This document shows positions 13,359 to 23,830 of a stretch of DNA of 64,000 nucleotides, in pieces. Made by a program: the position numbers and the translations under genes. Source of the DNA: Larimichthys crocea. Lineage: Eukaryota > Chordata > Actinopteri > Sciaenidae. The stretch lies in the NCBI RefSeq assembly GCF_000972845.2, contig NC_040025.1, positions 23,411,846-23,475,845 on the forward strand, in the 5' to 3' direction. Under the pieces are notes generated by a model. That model was not told where the DNA came from, did no database searches, and worked only from the letters and a program-made list of their open reading frames with translations. Each line of letters opens with the position of its first letter. Position 1 is the first letter of the stretch.

Positions 13359-13565
13359 TAGAGGGGAATGGATTAGAGGATATTGGGTGTCACATCTACC
13401 CCCTGTCTCCCTCTGTCAAAGACAGTAGAGGTTGTACAAAATGCTTACTCCACAATAAAACAAGCTAAATAGAGAGTGTGAGACAGAGAGCCATATCATG
13501 AGACACAGTGACAGTTTAATTGGCAGAAAGAAGTGAAGAGTGTGAACGTGTGAATAAGAGAGCTG

Positions 13566-13570
13566 AGAGA

Positions 13571-13614
<44 letters not shown>

Positions 13615-13629
13615 CAGAGAGAGAGAGAG
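13566..13629. repeat. (GA)n microsatellite, slightly interrupted
   Basis: A long GA tract interrupted by a GG near its left end and a GGC near 13613-13615. In one frame it reads Arg-Glu repeats, which is a composition artefact. Confidence 0.95.
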
Positions 13630-13739
13630 CACAGTAACAGTGGTGTGTATGGGAGTCTTTCATAGGAGAAGGAATGCAGTCAGTAATTCTTTTAATTGTC
13701 CAAACTCCGCCTCAATGCTTAGCCTACTCACCCGTCCGA

Positions 13740-13769
13740 TCACACACACACACACTCACACACACACAC
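13740..13769. repeat. (CA)n microsatellite with one interruption
   Basis: A CA run broken once by a CTCA unit. It closes the repeat cluster that starts at 13192. Confidence 0.95.
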
Positions 13770-14130
13770 TGTAGCATATACATACACATACCAGTCATTC
13801 TGTCTGCACAATGCTCCATTTCCAACCCTCATAAGACTCCATATTCTAGCTGCTTTTCCTGGCCAACCTGCGCTCCCAGCTCTGGACACTACTAACAAAA
13901 GTGACTTAATGAAATATTTTTTCCGTGGCCACATCCAAGCAGCAGTCAAACTGATTTATCTAATTCTCCTAACACAACAAGTTCATCAAAAGGCACAGGA
14001 AGGTTGACCAAAGTGTTTCTGCTAACTGCTATTCTTCCTGGGAGTTGTTTTCGTCAATGTCTATTAATTAAATTTACAAGACTGTTTTATTTTTTTATTT
14101 TGTATTTGTAGATTTGTATTTTTCTACAAA

Positions 14131-14151
14131 TTAGATTAGATTAGATTAGAT
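14131..14151. repeat. (TTAGA)4 pentanucleotide repeat
   Basis: Four tandem TTAGA units in AT-rich DNA. It resembles telomeric TTAGGG only superficially, because the unit has five bases and no GGG. Confidence 0.9.
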
Positions 14152-14245
14152 TTGACAGTGTTTTAACACTGTTTTACAATTTATATTCTGTATCCTTTAA
14201 TTAGTAAATCTTTAAAAAATCTTAAAAAACTTAATTGTTAATGTG

Positions 14246-14283
14246 ATTTTGTTTTTGTTTGTTTTGTTTGTTTGTTTGTTTTT
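14246..14283. repeat. (TTTG)n tract
   Basis: Tandem GTTT units with small interruptions in a T-rich stretch. No associated element is recognised. Confidence 0.85.
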
Positions 14284-15784
14284 ACATTTTTTCTAATCAT
14301 GCATCCATTCTCCAGATTCCATTTATTTTATACCAGCATAATCTTTTGGAAAAGTTTAAAAAATTACATTGAAATGACATTGTACTAGTTGTAAAGAATC
14401 GCAAATATGCTCCCAAAAAATATTGGCTTCTTCTTCTTTCCTGCCTGTTGCTGACGTACTTCTTACTGCATAAAATATGCTCAGATCATAAATCAGTGAA
14501 ACATTAGGAGGAGTCAGTGATGCAATAAGGAATCATTGAGGTTAAAGAAAATAAGTCAGCATCTTCAATCATCTTTAATAAACATGTGTATTCATGCTAC
14601 AACCAGCAGTCAGCTGGCTTTGATCAGCCATCACACAGTAGCACTGAAGTGTGGTCGCTGCTGACTTTCTCTTTAACATTTAGCTCTTCCTGTAGTTTAT
14701 CTTGGCCTCCCTTTCCATTCACAGCTGTCCTCCTCAAAGCTGTCCTTGCAATTGGATTCACTGTGCCCAGGTGTATGTGTGTGTGTGTGTCCGCACACTA
14801 TGTATAAAGTTACCGAGGGGCCCCTGAGTACAGCTGTCTCAGATCTGGTTGAATCAATGAAACGCAACCCTGGCAGATAGCTGACAATTTCTGTTGACAC
14901 ACTGTCATTATACACTCAGCTTAATACTGAGCAGAGCACATCCATTTAATAACATTTACTGCTTTTAAGTTACAGTTCGAACATAAATTGTGAAAGTCCA
15001 GTGAAAGAAAAGATGCATGCACCTGTACGTCATATGTAAAAAGATACAAATCTGTCATACAAATGCATGAACACACACACTCACACAGATACGGTATAGA
15101 CACAGAGGCGACAGTCGCAGAAACCTGACATCAGATGTCACCTTGTGATGTCTCTCTCTCCTTTGTGTCTACATCCCCCTCTACTATCTCTTACGCATTG
15201 TCGCAGAAGTTCGTGTTTCAAAGGGGGAAATTACCTTATTCATACACAAGACACACAATACCAACAAACCATCAGTCATGCCCTACAGCGCTGCTTTTCC
15301 CTCCACGTCTTCAAACCTCTGCTCTCTTCCATAATGAAGAGAGCTCTGCTTCACTGCTAAGAGGAGAAATAAAGATTGTTTTTTTCATGAGTGGAGGAGA
15401 GATAACCCAAACAAAGGAAGGACATTCAGAGGAGAAAGTGGTGTTTAGACTTTCAGAGTTGAACTGTACTTTTCTCATCAGTTCTGTCCTCTTATTTTCT
15501 GTTTCTTTTTCCCACTTTCTTTTCCTCCTCCACTCCACATCTTTCTTCTATTCTTGCCTCTCCTCATCTCTTCTTCTTGTACTTCTATCTTGCCTTTTCC
15601 TCTCCTCTTACTTGTTCTCTCTGCGTTTATTATTTAGCACCTGTCGACCGTAGAACAGAAAACGCTGATGTAGAAATATGCACACACACACGGAAGTGTC
15701 CTGACAGAACCACACACTTCCGAAAACAGACACGCGCAGACCCACATGCACAGGGTTCCAGATACTGTATACATGAACACACCA

Positions 15785-15786
<2 letters not shown>
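14284..15786. other. Noncoding DNA with pyrimidine-rich tract
   Basis: No gene is visible. A GT run lies at 14777-14792, and strong CT-rich sequence at 15470-15620 leaves open one 172-codon frame of low-complexity Ser/Leu/Phe composition. Nothing else is recognised. Confidence 0.5.

Positions 15787-15822
<36 letters not shown>
15787..15822. repeat. (CA)18 microsatellite
   Basis: An uninterrupted CA run of about 36 bp. Spurious His-Thr and Val-Cys frames cross it. Confidence 0.95.
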
Positions 15823-15823
<1 letters not shown>

Positions 15824-16117
15824 CCCTGACATTTCTGATGCACATTAGCTAATGTGGAAAGACGGCTGAGCTGAATTACCACTACACCTAATGACTATTT
15901 CATGTCAGGATGAGAGGAAGAGCAGAGGGGAGGACGAGAAGCCAGAAGCTGAATACAGGGCAGGATTCAGCAGATTTGAGTCTGCCTTCTTGCTTTCCTT
16001 TTCATTCGGCCTTCTTTATCTCTTGTCATAATAAAATAATCTCACATAGATGGAGTTCAATCTTTTCAAGGAGGTGGTCAGACTTGATAGCATCACTGCT
16101 CATTGATTGCGTCAAAT

Positions 16118-16285
16118 GAGATTCAAGGATTAAGTCTTAAATCAAGGTTTGCAATTTAAACTAAGCAAACTTTAGAAGTGGATTAAATGAAATCAACTAT
16201 AAAATTGGTTTCAATTGCAGTTTATAATGCAGTTTAAATTTGGATTAAATCTGATTACTGACTAAGGATTAATCCTTATAACCTT
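16118..16285. repeat. GATTAA-rich patch, possible decayed MITE
   Basis: The words GGATTAAG, GGATTAAAT (twice) and GGATTAATCC recur, and the last is palindromic. Similar strings occur in short palindromic DNA elements of fish genomes. No clear terminal inverted repeats or target duplication could be found, so the call is tentative. Confidence 0.3.
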
Positions 16286-16370
16286 CATGTGAAGGCTCAA
16301 ACTGTGTTTAACTGTGTGGTTTAACAGGCAACAGAGGCAGAGTGTATTTTTCTGAACTAAGAACTAAGCT

Positions 16371-16719
16371 TTAGATTCCACGCTTCATTTTGACCTCACC
16401 ATGTCTGATACTCAGGTCATCCTGTGCTGCAGTTATGACAAGAGGTTCATCATCAGGAATTGAAAGAGTCAGAGACACAGCAGTCTTTGGTGCCCTGCTG
16501 GGCTCCTTAGTAATGACCTGGGGTTCAGCAGAGCTGATGTGTTTTCGTAGCAGAGTCTGGTTCTTAGGTAGGTGCAGGCTGCTCCACTGGTTCAATCTGG
16601 CTGATAGTCAAATCATCCTAGACAGCAATGACAGCAGGAGGTTTATCAGCAGGTACCACTGGAGGTGGTGGAGCTGAAGCAACAACAGAGTTTGGTTCTA
16701 TGGTGGTCTTCTTACTCAT
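16371..16719 (-). pseudogene. Coding-like remnant, Pro/Thr-rich, with stops and frameshift
   Basis: Read on the minus strand, an ATG at 16719 opens 33 codons rich in Pro, Val and Ala (MSKKTTIEPNSVV at the start), ending in a TAG at 16620. The reading continues with protein-like composition through a TAA and then in another frame to a stop at 16371. The second part contains EPQVITKEP and EPLVITAAQDDLSI. The latter resembles PPAVIAV-stop-DDLTI in the first part, suggesting an internal repeat in an ancestral protein. I do not recognise the family. It may be a decayed gene piece or the coding remnant of an unknown transposon; no splice sites or poly(A) tail support a specific origin. It lies within 100 bp of a candidate LTR end. 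Confidence 0.35.
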
Positions 16720-16802
16720 ATCCCCTCCATCCAGTAAGATCATAGGTCATAGGTTATCCTGTCTTTACTTGTGTATTTAGTGCACATGTCTCTTGGTTTC
16801 AG

Positions 16803-17013
16803 TGTCAGTTTCTTGTCATACTTTGTGTCAGGTGACCTCACTCTGTGTTTTGCCCTTGTGTTTTTGGAACTTCCCTTTTCATTTGGACTTTTTGAGCATT
16901 GTCTGCCTCACCACCCTGTAGTTCTTATTTTATGTAATTAGCTTATTTTTGATTCCTGTAATGTCTGCATTTGGGCTTCTCCTTTTGAGTTACCATATTG
17001 CACAAACGTGACA
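16803..17013 (+). mobile_element. Degraded LTR-retrotransposon terminal repeat (candidate)
   Basis: Several TGTCA words near 16803-16830 could mark the left end. The right part contains GTCTGCATTTGGG, then CTCCTTTTG, and ends ACGTGACA at 17006-17013. The combination of a T-rich body, TGCATTTGGGTCCTCC-like sequence and terminal GTGACA is typical of Ty3/gypsy-type LTRs in teleosts (recalled, not searched). No polyprotein sequence is seen nearby on the plus strand, so it would be a solo or truncated LTR. Target-site duplications could not be settled. Confidence 0.45.
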
Positions 17014-19248
17014 GAGTTATCATTACAAAATATATTTTTATGTGTGCTATGAAACAATGTATATGTATAACAATGTAAACACAGTTTAGATATTGTGTTT
17101 TTGGTACACTGCAGTGTTCAAACCCAATGTATCTTGACTGGTGTTGATGTGGCTTAGGTTGGTATGCCATCTTTTATGTGTTTGAACAGAAAAAAAATGA
17201 TCTTACAGGTTTTCATACAATTCTTTCTTTTTTTTATATACATACAGTACAGACATATGGATTCAGTTTACTGAAAGTCAAGGCATTGCCAGCTTTAGGT
17301 ATAAGTATACATTTTGTTTGTTGTGAAGGTGTGTCCAGGTATGTAGGTGAAACCAACATGTCACAGCCTGCTCTTTTCCTTCCTCCACATATATTGCCAG
17401 CACACAGAGTATGTATGCTGGTCACTAATAATGTCTCTGGCTTTCGTCTATCACCGTTACTGTCAAAGTACAGACAGAGCCATACCTACACACATGGGAA
17501 CACACACTTAAACACACACAAAGAATACTTTGCTTTTCATAAATTCAGAAAACATCTTTGCTCAGCAGGCATCCACGCAGTGTTTAACTTTCAACTTCAT
17601 GATGATGTACAGTATGTGTTCATTGACTGTATCTTAAATTACATCTAGACATCAAGTACACAGTGTTTGCACAAATAGTAGATCAAAAACCACAAACTAT
17701 ACTTAATAAACTACATGTGCACAAAGACTGAAGAGAAAAGGGTAGACAAATCAGCCAATAAAGGAGAGGGGGTATAAATGAGGGACATGGGTGTGTTTAT
17801 GTTGCCCTCAGGTAGATACTACCACCATTTGCTAATTTCTGACTCTGACCTTATCAGCAAATGCAAATTTGACCTCCCTTACTACCTCCATTTTCCTTTC
17901 TTTAACCTTTCTTTGGTTGTCCCAACCATTTTTGTAAATATTTCAAACTATTTTTAGGAAGAAATTGCAAATTGAATTATGAGTAGAAGACTAAAAGTGG
18001 AGACAAGAATAAGTAAAAGGGAAGAAGTAGAGGATGGGAAGTGTAATAACTATTTAAACATTATTAGTAGCTCTAATTAGTTCTTTTTTGTCTGTTTACT
18101 TTTTATTATAAATGACTAGAAATGGATAATAACGGACAACCTGCTGCAGCACATTTCACATTTGTCCATTTCTGTCTTTGTAAACTTTTCCTGCCTTCCT
18201 CCCTCATTCTTTTACCTACGATTCTCCTTTTCATTCGTTCTCCTCTTCATTCCTCTCTGCTTCAACTAGCAGTCACATTCAATGATTAAGTAATCAATCA
18301 AATGTGTTGTGCCACATCACAAACACATGCATTAAAATGCATGAAGTTGATATATGTGCACAGTCAAATGTGTGTGTATATAAATATATGCAGCATGCAG
18401 GAACACACTATCCCTTTTTAATCAACATGAGAATTCACATTCTAGGTGGTCATCAAAAGACACACACACACAGAAAACCACGGCTAATGAGGGATGCAGT
18501 GAGCAGTATATAAGCATATGGGGTCTGAAGCATGAAAGACTGCTGTTTGAAGCCCCCTCACCCACACATGAGACACCAGCCAATTCTCTTCAGTTCCAGT
18601 TCATAATCAGTGGTCACATTAAAGACTGTCAGCCCTATATTTCAGGATGGTAACTTTTCATTCCTGCCAATAAAAACAGGTTTGAATTTCTATCTAACTT
18701 CAGTGTGTTTGTAGTTCTTTGCCACGAGCAACAGAAGGTATGAACATTCTTTGACGGATGAGACAATAACCAGCCACATATTATACATAAATATGCTTTT
18801 ATTCTGGTAAAAGTCCAACAATGTGTCAGCTCATGATGCTATTGTAACTTCAGCTCAGTTTAGCGAAAAAATAAAAGGAAGTCAGGGTCAGAAAAAGTGT
18901 ACCTATTCCTTTCAATATCAAGTAAGTTCATGTATCTATCCTTAATCAATTCTAAACCACTCTAATGGGTTAGAGTCACTACAGTATATGATGAAGCAAA
19001 AATTGTCTAGGCTCCCTCGACTCCAGTTCCTCCCAGGGGATCACAAGGCGTTCTAATGTCAGATGGGACATAATCTCTCCATCCTGTTCTGCCTCGGGAT
19101 TTCCTTCCATTTGAACCTACCCACAGTGAGTTCATAAGGAAGCATGGTATCGTAATCAGATAGTAAACCACCTGAATAGTCTCTGTTCAATAAGAAGGCT
19201 GAGCCCAGACACACTGACACCATTTATTTCATCATGATCATTATGCTA
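17014..19248. other. AT-rich noncoding DNA
   Basis: No gene is visible. One 156-codon open frame at 17178-17648 has no recognisable domain and mixed composition typical of chance. No dispersed repeat was recognised. Confidence 0.45.
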
Positions 19249-19266
19249 TACTGTACTGTACTGTAC
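19249..19266. repeat. (ACTGT)n short tandem repeat
   Basis: Three to four copies of a CTGTA unit, partly self-complementary (TGTACA). It is minor. Confidence 0.8.
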
Positions 19267-20653
19267 AGAATTGGAAGTATTTATACAAGTTCATGATCCC
19301 TCACTGGCTTTTCCAACCTTGAACAGTACCAATTAGTTATGTTAAAAGTACCACTTCTGGAATTGACTCTGGGTCTCTGGTCAAGGTTTATATCCCTGCA
19401 CCACATTATGGTGAATTTAGAAACTGTACCTTTCAGATCAAACCAAACTGCCCAAAAAGCTGGATCAAAAGGTAAAGACATATGGGAATCATCATATTTA
19501 TGTTACATCTGGGGAAAATTTATTTAAAAAATGTACTTCTCCTGTCCATTTGTTTGAGTATAGAACAAAAGAAACTGTGCACCAGTCCAGCTCACACTTG
19601 TTATTTAAAAACAGGGATGCTTTTTCCACTCTTCAACAAATACAAAAAACAGACCTGAAATCTTTCCACATACTGTACTGTAGGTAACAACTCTCTACGT
19701 GTCAAATGTCTTTTCCACAAGACCAGTCGACTCCGAGCCTCCCGCTAAAATACCTTATCTGTCCATCTGAAAATACCATTTTACTAATGGCCACAGCTAC
19801 TGCTACATACCAAACATGCCTCTTGCACAGAACCTGTCAGGATGCCTGACTTGCACTGTGCTGCCGTGTTATTGTGTGTATACCTGGGGGTGTGTGTGTC
19901 TATTTGTTGTTTAATTTTAGCCACTGTATCGTGAAACTCCTCCTTGGGTCAATGCTCTTGAGATATTAACACTCAGAACCTCAAATGCCTATCTTAAGTA
20001 TCGCTGCAGTCTGGAAATGCACACACAATCCATTTAAATCATATGCATTGGATTTGTGATGCATGCACAGACACACACAGAACCCATAATTGCATTCAAA
20101 CAGACAAAACAGTATAGTATAAATAGCAGTGTAAGTGTAAACTCTTGTTTTTCTTCCAGTTTTTCGTTATATACAAGTCTAAAATTCCCAATCTGGGCAC
20201 ATTGGAGACTTTTTTGATTATTTCTTCTGATTCTGAAGTGTGATACAATCAATAACAAAATGTCTTTGTTCTCCATCTGTCTGCTCGTTAGCAGGTTGGT
20301 AGGCCTGGTTTATAGGCACACACATGTACTCACACAAACACGCACACACTTTGAGATACGCCTATCGTAGTCCCCAGGTGCGGTTTGTGGAGATGGAGGC
20401 TCTCTGAAGGTGAACCCCATGGTGAGCAAAGGCGAGGTGCTGTGCTCTGTGAGTGTGTGTGTCTCTGTCCTTTCATGTATTCAGTTGTCTATTATGTCTG
20501 TATTTGAGGCTGGTAGTCATGTAGGAGCATACAATCAAATTCAAAAAATGTTTTTCACGCATTAATCCAAGTCGCTCAATCTGAAATACAGAATACAATA
20601 CAGAAAGTATATAATTAAAAACAACCAAAAAAGAGATAGGTTGATTGAGACCA
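19267..20653. other. Noncoding DNA
   Basis: No gene is visible. Scattered short CA and TG tracts occur near 20060-20085, 20315-20350 and 20440-20465. Confidence 0.5.
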
Positions 20654-20684
20654 AGGGTTGAAGGGGGGTGGGGAAGGGGGGGGA
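20654..20684 (+). other. G-quadruplex-prone G-run cluster
   Basis: Four or more G runs separated by short spacers (GGG, then TTGAA, then runs of 6, 4 and 8 Gs with one- and two-base loops) meet the usual G3+N1-7 quadruplex pattern on the plus strand. It lies 70 bp from an eight-C run at 20751-20758 and near the GGT repeat. Whether it folds in the cell is unknown. Confidence 0.7.
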
Positions 20685-20830
20685 GGTTGAAGGATGGAGG
20701 GATGTAGCTTTTATCTGGAGGAGGGGAGCCAAATTAGAAATGTGGCATGATCCCCCCCCTCCTGGGACTGAGTCAATTAGCCTGCCTGGAGGAGCTGCCA
20801 AGAGGCTGGGGGATGGTGTCAGTAAAGGAG

Positions 20831-20852
20831 GTAGTGGTGGTGGTGGTGGTGG
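20831..20852. repeat. (GGT)n trinucleotide repeat
   Basis: About six tandem GGT units. On the complementary strand they give a proline run inside a 158-codon spurious frame. Confidence 0.9.
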
Positions 20853-21149
20853 GTGACTAGTGGAGACAGAAGAGGCCAAGGGCGTAGGCAAAAGGGTTTT
20901 TAATGGTAGGGTGGGTGGATGTGAAGGAAAACTGGCTAATATTGTGCTATTAAATACAATCATGTAAAAAAGTGAAGCATTTCCATACTGTAGGCTGTTA
21001 ATACCTGCAGATCTTATCAAGTCTAAACACAACTGCATTTGTTTATTAAGTATACTATTTTATACATTTTTAGGCATGTCAACAAAGTTTTTCAATTATT
21101 GAATGATTAAATGAAAGGATCATTTCATCATCAGGATGTTAAACATCTG

Positions 21150-21362
21150 TGTCTGTGGCTCAGCAGGTAGAGCAGGTCCACTAATCACAGAGTTGGTCGT
21201 CTTGTCCACATACCAAAGTGTCCTTGTGCAAGTTACTGAACCCCAAATTACTCACTCATGGACGCTCGCTGCCATTGGAGTGACAGTGTGAATGAGTGAA
21301 TAGACCTAACTTGTAAAGGATTTTGCATAAAAGCACTGTGTAAATAAGGTCCATTTGCCATT
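21150..21362 (+). mobile_element. tRNA-derived SINE-like element
   Basis: The head carries an A-box match TGGCTCAGCAGG at 21155-21166 followed by GTAGAGCAGG-like sequence, and a decayed B box near 21190-21206. The body reads AAGTGTCCTTGTGCAAG, TTACTGAACCCCAAATTACTC, GCTGCCATTGG, GTGTGAATGAGTGAAT and AAAGCACTGTGTAAATAAGG, ending near GTCCATTTGCCATT. This order of blocks belongs to a very abundant teleost tRNA-related repeat. It is diverged and presumably inactive. A tail of the same family lies at 35551-35692. Confidence 0.72.
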
Positions 21363-22557
21363 CTCTGTGAGCTTCACATATGTTCAGATGTTTTATGTTA
21401 TATTATATTGAATATTTAGTTCTTATAGGACAGACATCACCTTTGGCTGTTTGTGAGTGATTTTCCACTATTTTTATTGTACACCAAACAATAATAAATA
21501 AATAAGTTAAGCTCTGCCTTCCAGGGCATCCTCGTTACCTGTTTGGTTTTAACTCATGATAGGCTACCCATCCTCCTCATTGCAAATTGTCCAGCAAAAT
21601 TTAACAGAAACAAAAAATACTCACTACTTTTGCCACACTTTTACCATTACACTGCTCTTAAACTATCACACCTGCTCTGATTGCTAGGCTTGGACATAAA
21701 AACTGGGGTAGAGGGACTAACTGGAAGACACAAGAAAGAAATGATGAAAAATGAGGGAATAAGGGGCTGTTGGCGAAGGTGCGCCTGACAGCAGCTGTAC
21801 TGCAGAATTTAACAGGAGTGGATGCAGAGAGGATGATGAGAGGCTGGAAGTGCTGGCAAAATGCCATTCTCTTACCATCCATAGACCAGATAAATCATTA
21901 ATGCACTATAGGAGGCTAACCTCAGTCATAAATTGGCATCAAACTAAGAGTATAAATAATGCCATAATATGTAATAATTTTGAGGAAAGTGCAGCAGTCC
22001 TGAAAAACAGACCCTTGCATTTATGCACAGTCCAAAAACATTCTCTCTATGATTTCTATAACTCTTTCTCTTTCCTACTGTGATCCTGAGCAGCTGCAGA
22101 ACAGCGGTAAGCAGGATTACAGGTGGTGAGAGGAGAGGAGGGGGGAAAGAAGGGGGTTACATAAAGGAGAGAGATGGAACAGGCCAAGGAAGGGAGGGAG
22201 GTGGAGAAATGGTTGGCGTATACTGTTGTTAGGGAGGCGGCGGGACAAGGCGAAGGAAATAAAAAGGAAAGAAGAGAAGAGAGTACAGTATCAAAGGAAT
22301 AAAGGGAGAGCAAAGGGAACCATCTAAAACTATAAATCATTAACCCACTTTTAAATCAGGACTGCTTAAAACATAAGTCTGGATATAGAAAAACAGATTT
22401 CTTATGGGTGTGCAGCTTTGCGGCCTCTCCAGTGGTCTTCTCATTAGAGCGTGCTGGTCCCAGCCAAACCAGTCTGACAGAGATCGAGGAGGTGTGAACA
22501 GAAAAATCCCTGCCAGCGTGCGTGTATGCTTATGAGTTTACCAAATGAGATACCAGA

Positions 22558-22560
<3 letters not shown>
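21363..22560. other. Noncoding DNA with purine-rich tract
   Basis: No gene is visible. 22115-22320 is G/A-rich on the plus strand, which keeps minus-strand frames open without coding signal. An AATA-rich patch sits near 21490-21505. Confidence 0.5.

Positions 22561-22593
<33 letters not shown>
22561..22593. repeat. (TG)16 microsatellite
   Basis: An uninterrupted TG run, one of two long TG/GT tracts within 290 bp. Confidence 0.95.
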
Positions 22594-22594
<1 letters not shown>

Positions 22595-22794
22595 AGTGTG
22601 GTATCATCACCAGTGGTAGCAGAGGGTGGCAGGTGACTTGAGTGACAGGTTAAAGAGAGGAGGCTGTACTGCACACGCTCATAGCGTGTCACCAGGCATG
22701 CCTGCGTCTCCTTCCTTATCTGACAGGCACACTGCAGAACAGCAAAATCCCCTGCGTAAGCCCCTCGAGCACTCCCCTGGGACACTGTGTCTGT

Positions 22795-22796
<2 letters not shown>

Positions 22797-22846
<50 letters not shown>
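22797..22846. repeat. (GT)25 microsatellite
   Basis: An uninterrupted GT run of about 50 bp, flanked by CTGTCTCT and AGAGACGGAGACAG. The flanks are loosely complementary. Alternating purine-pyrimidine runs of this length can adopt left-handed DNA. Confidence 0.95.
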
Positions 22847-22850
<4 letters not shown>

Positions 22851-23499
22851 ACGGAGACAGTTTCTGAAACTATAACACTGCTTGTATGTGTGTGATAATG
22901 TGTGTTTGTCAGTTTGTGTGTGTGAGAGAGAAAGACAGTGATAGTGAGAATCTCGTTATTTTCCCATCTTCCTGTATAAAGCCTCCTAATTCCACCTCAC
23001 CTTCAACACTGCGTGATCGCCCAAGGTGGAAGGACGAGACAGGCTCAGAGTCCAAACTCACATGCACATGCACACATCTACACAAATCAAGAGTGCAATT
23101 ACAGGTCAGCCTGGCAAAGGAGAGGCTGTTCTGCAACAGTGCTGGACAGACCTGAGCATTGGAGGAAGACATAAGAAATTAGGAAGGACAGGGAGTGTGT
23201 GTGTGTGTAAGAAGAGGGTGATGGTAGTGCAGTCAGACAGTCAAAGGAAAGGAAAGGAAGGGGAGCACCAAGAGCGCTGGAGAAATCGTTAGAGGCCTTT
23301 GGGGGTTAATAATGTCTTTTTAAAGAGCAGTTCATTTGTGTACAATAAAGAAAGCAGCTTGACACTGTTTATTACTTTCTAAATTCTTATAATATTTTAA
23401 TGTAGACCTAATTTCAGTTTTTACATATAGAAAAACTAAAGAGAAAGGACATCACATACATATTTCTTCCCCCTGAACAGCCTTCAAACCTGCCCGGGG
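22847..23499. other. Noncoding DNA
   Basis: No gene is visible. GAAAGGAAAGG units occur near 23245-23260, and a short GT run at 23196-23208. Confidence 0.5.
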
Positions 23500-23830
23500 A
23501 ATAACAACCTGATCACAAACACAGTTGTCCAGCTAACGCATCCATCCATTCACTTTGAACAGTCCACTGATCGTGAACTGAGATTGACCGTCCCGTCCTC
23601 AGCCTCACCTTTACTTCAGGCCATCATCAGTTTAAATGATCTGCTTTTATCTGATAACATGGAGCCATGTTACCATTTACCATCCCGCATCTACAACATC
23701 TGTGCAGACGCGTAATCCTAATTAACCTCATTTTCATGTTCTCCGAGTCTCTGCTGGATCAGTAGCCAGAGGTCATCAGATTAAACCAATTAAATGCTAA
23801 ATTCACTCAGTCTATACAGTTAGTCAAACA
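23500..23830. promoter_or_regulatory. Possible conserved noncoding element
   Basis: About 330 bp free of simple repeats, of balanced composition and unlike the flanks. It contains CTGATAACATGG (GATA-type), CCTAATTAACCTC (homeodomain-type), AGAGGTCATCAGATTAA (nuclear-receptor-like half site) and CAATTAAATGC. The texture resembles vertebrate conserved enhancers. Only cross-species alignment could establish this. Confidence 0.25.

Noticed and set aside
14131..14151. TTAGA tandem as an interstitial telomeric repeat
   Set aside because: A five-base unit lacking GGG; a plain microsatellite.
15135..15653. 172-codon plus-strand frame
   Set aside because: Half of it is CT-rich low-complexity DNA giving Ser/Leu/Phe strings, with no motif.
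17178..17648. 156-codon plus-strand frame
   Set aside because: Mixed composition but no recognisable domain, splice context or repeat origin. A frame of this length is expected by chance somewhere in 64 kb.
20562..21038. 158-codon minus-strand frame with proline runs and a hydrophobic end
   Set aside because: The proline runs come from the GGT repeat and G-runs. No family resemblance or gene context was seen.
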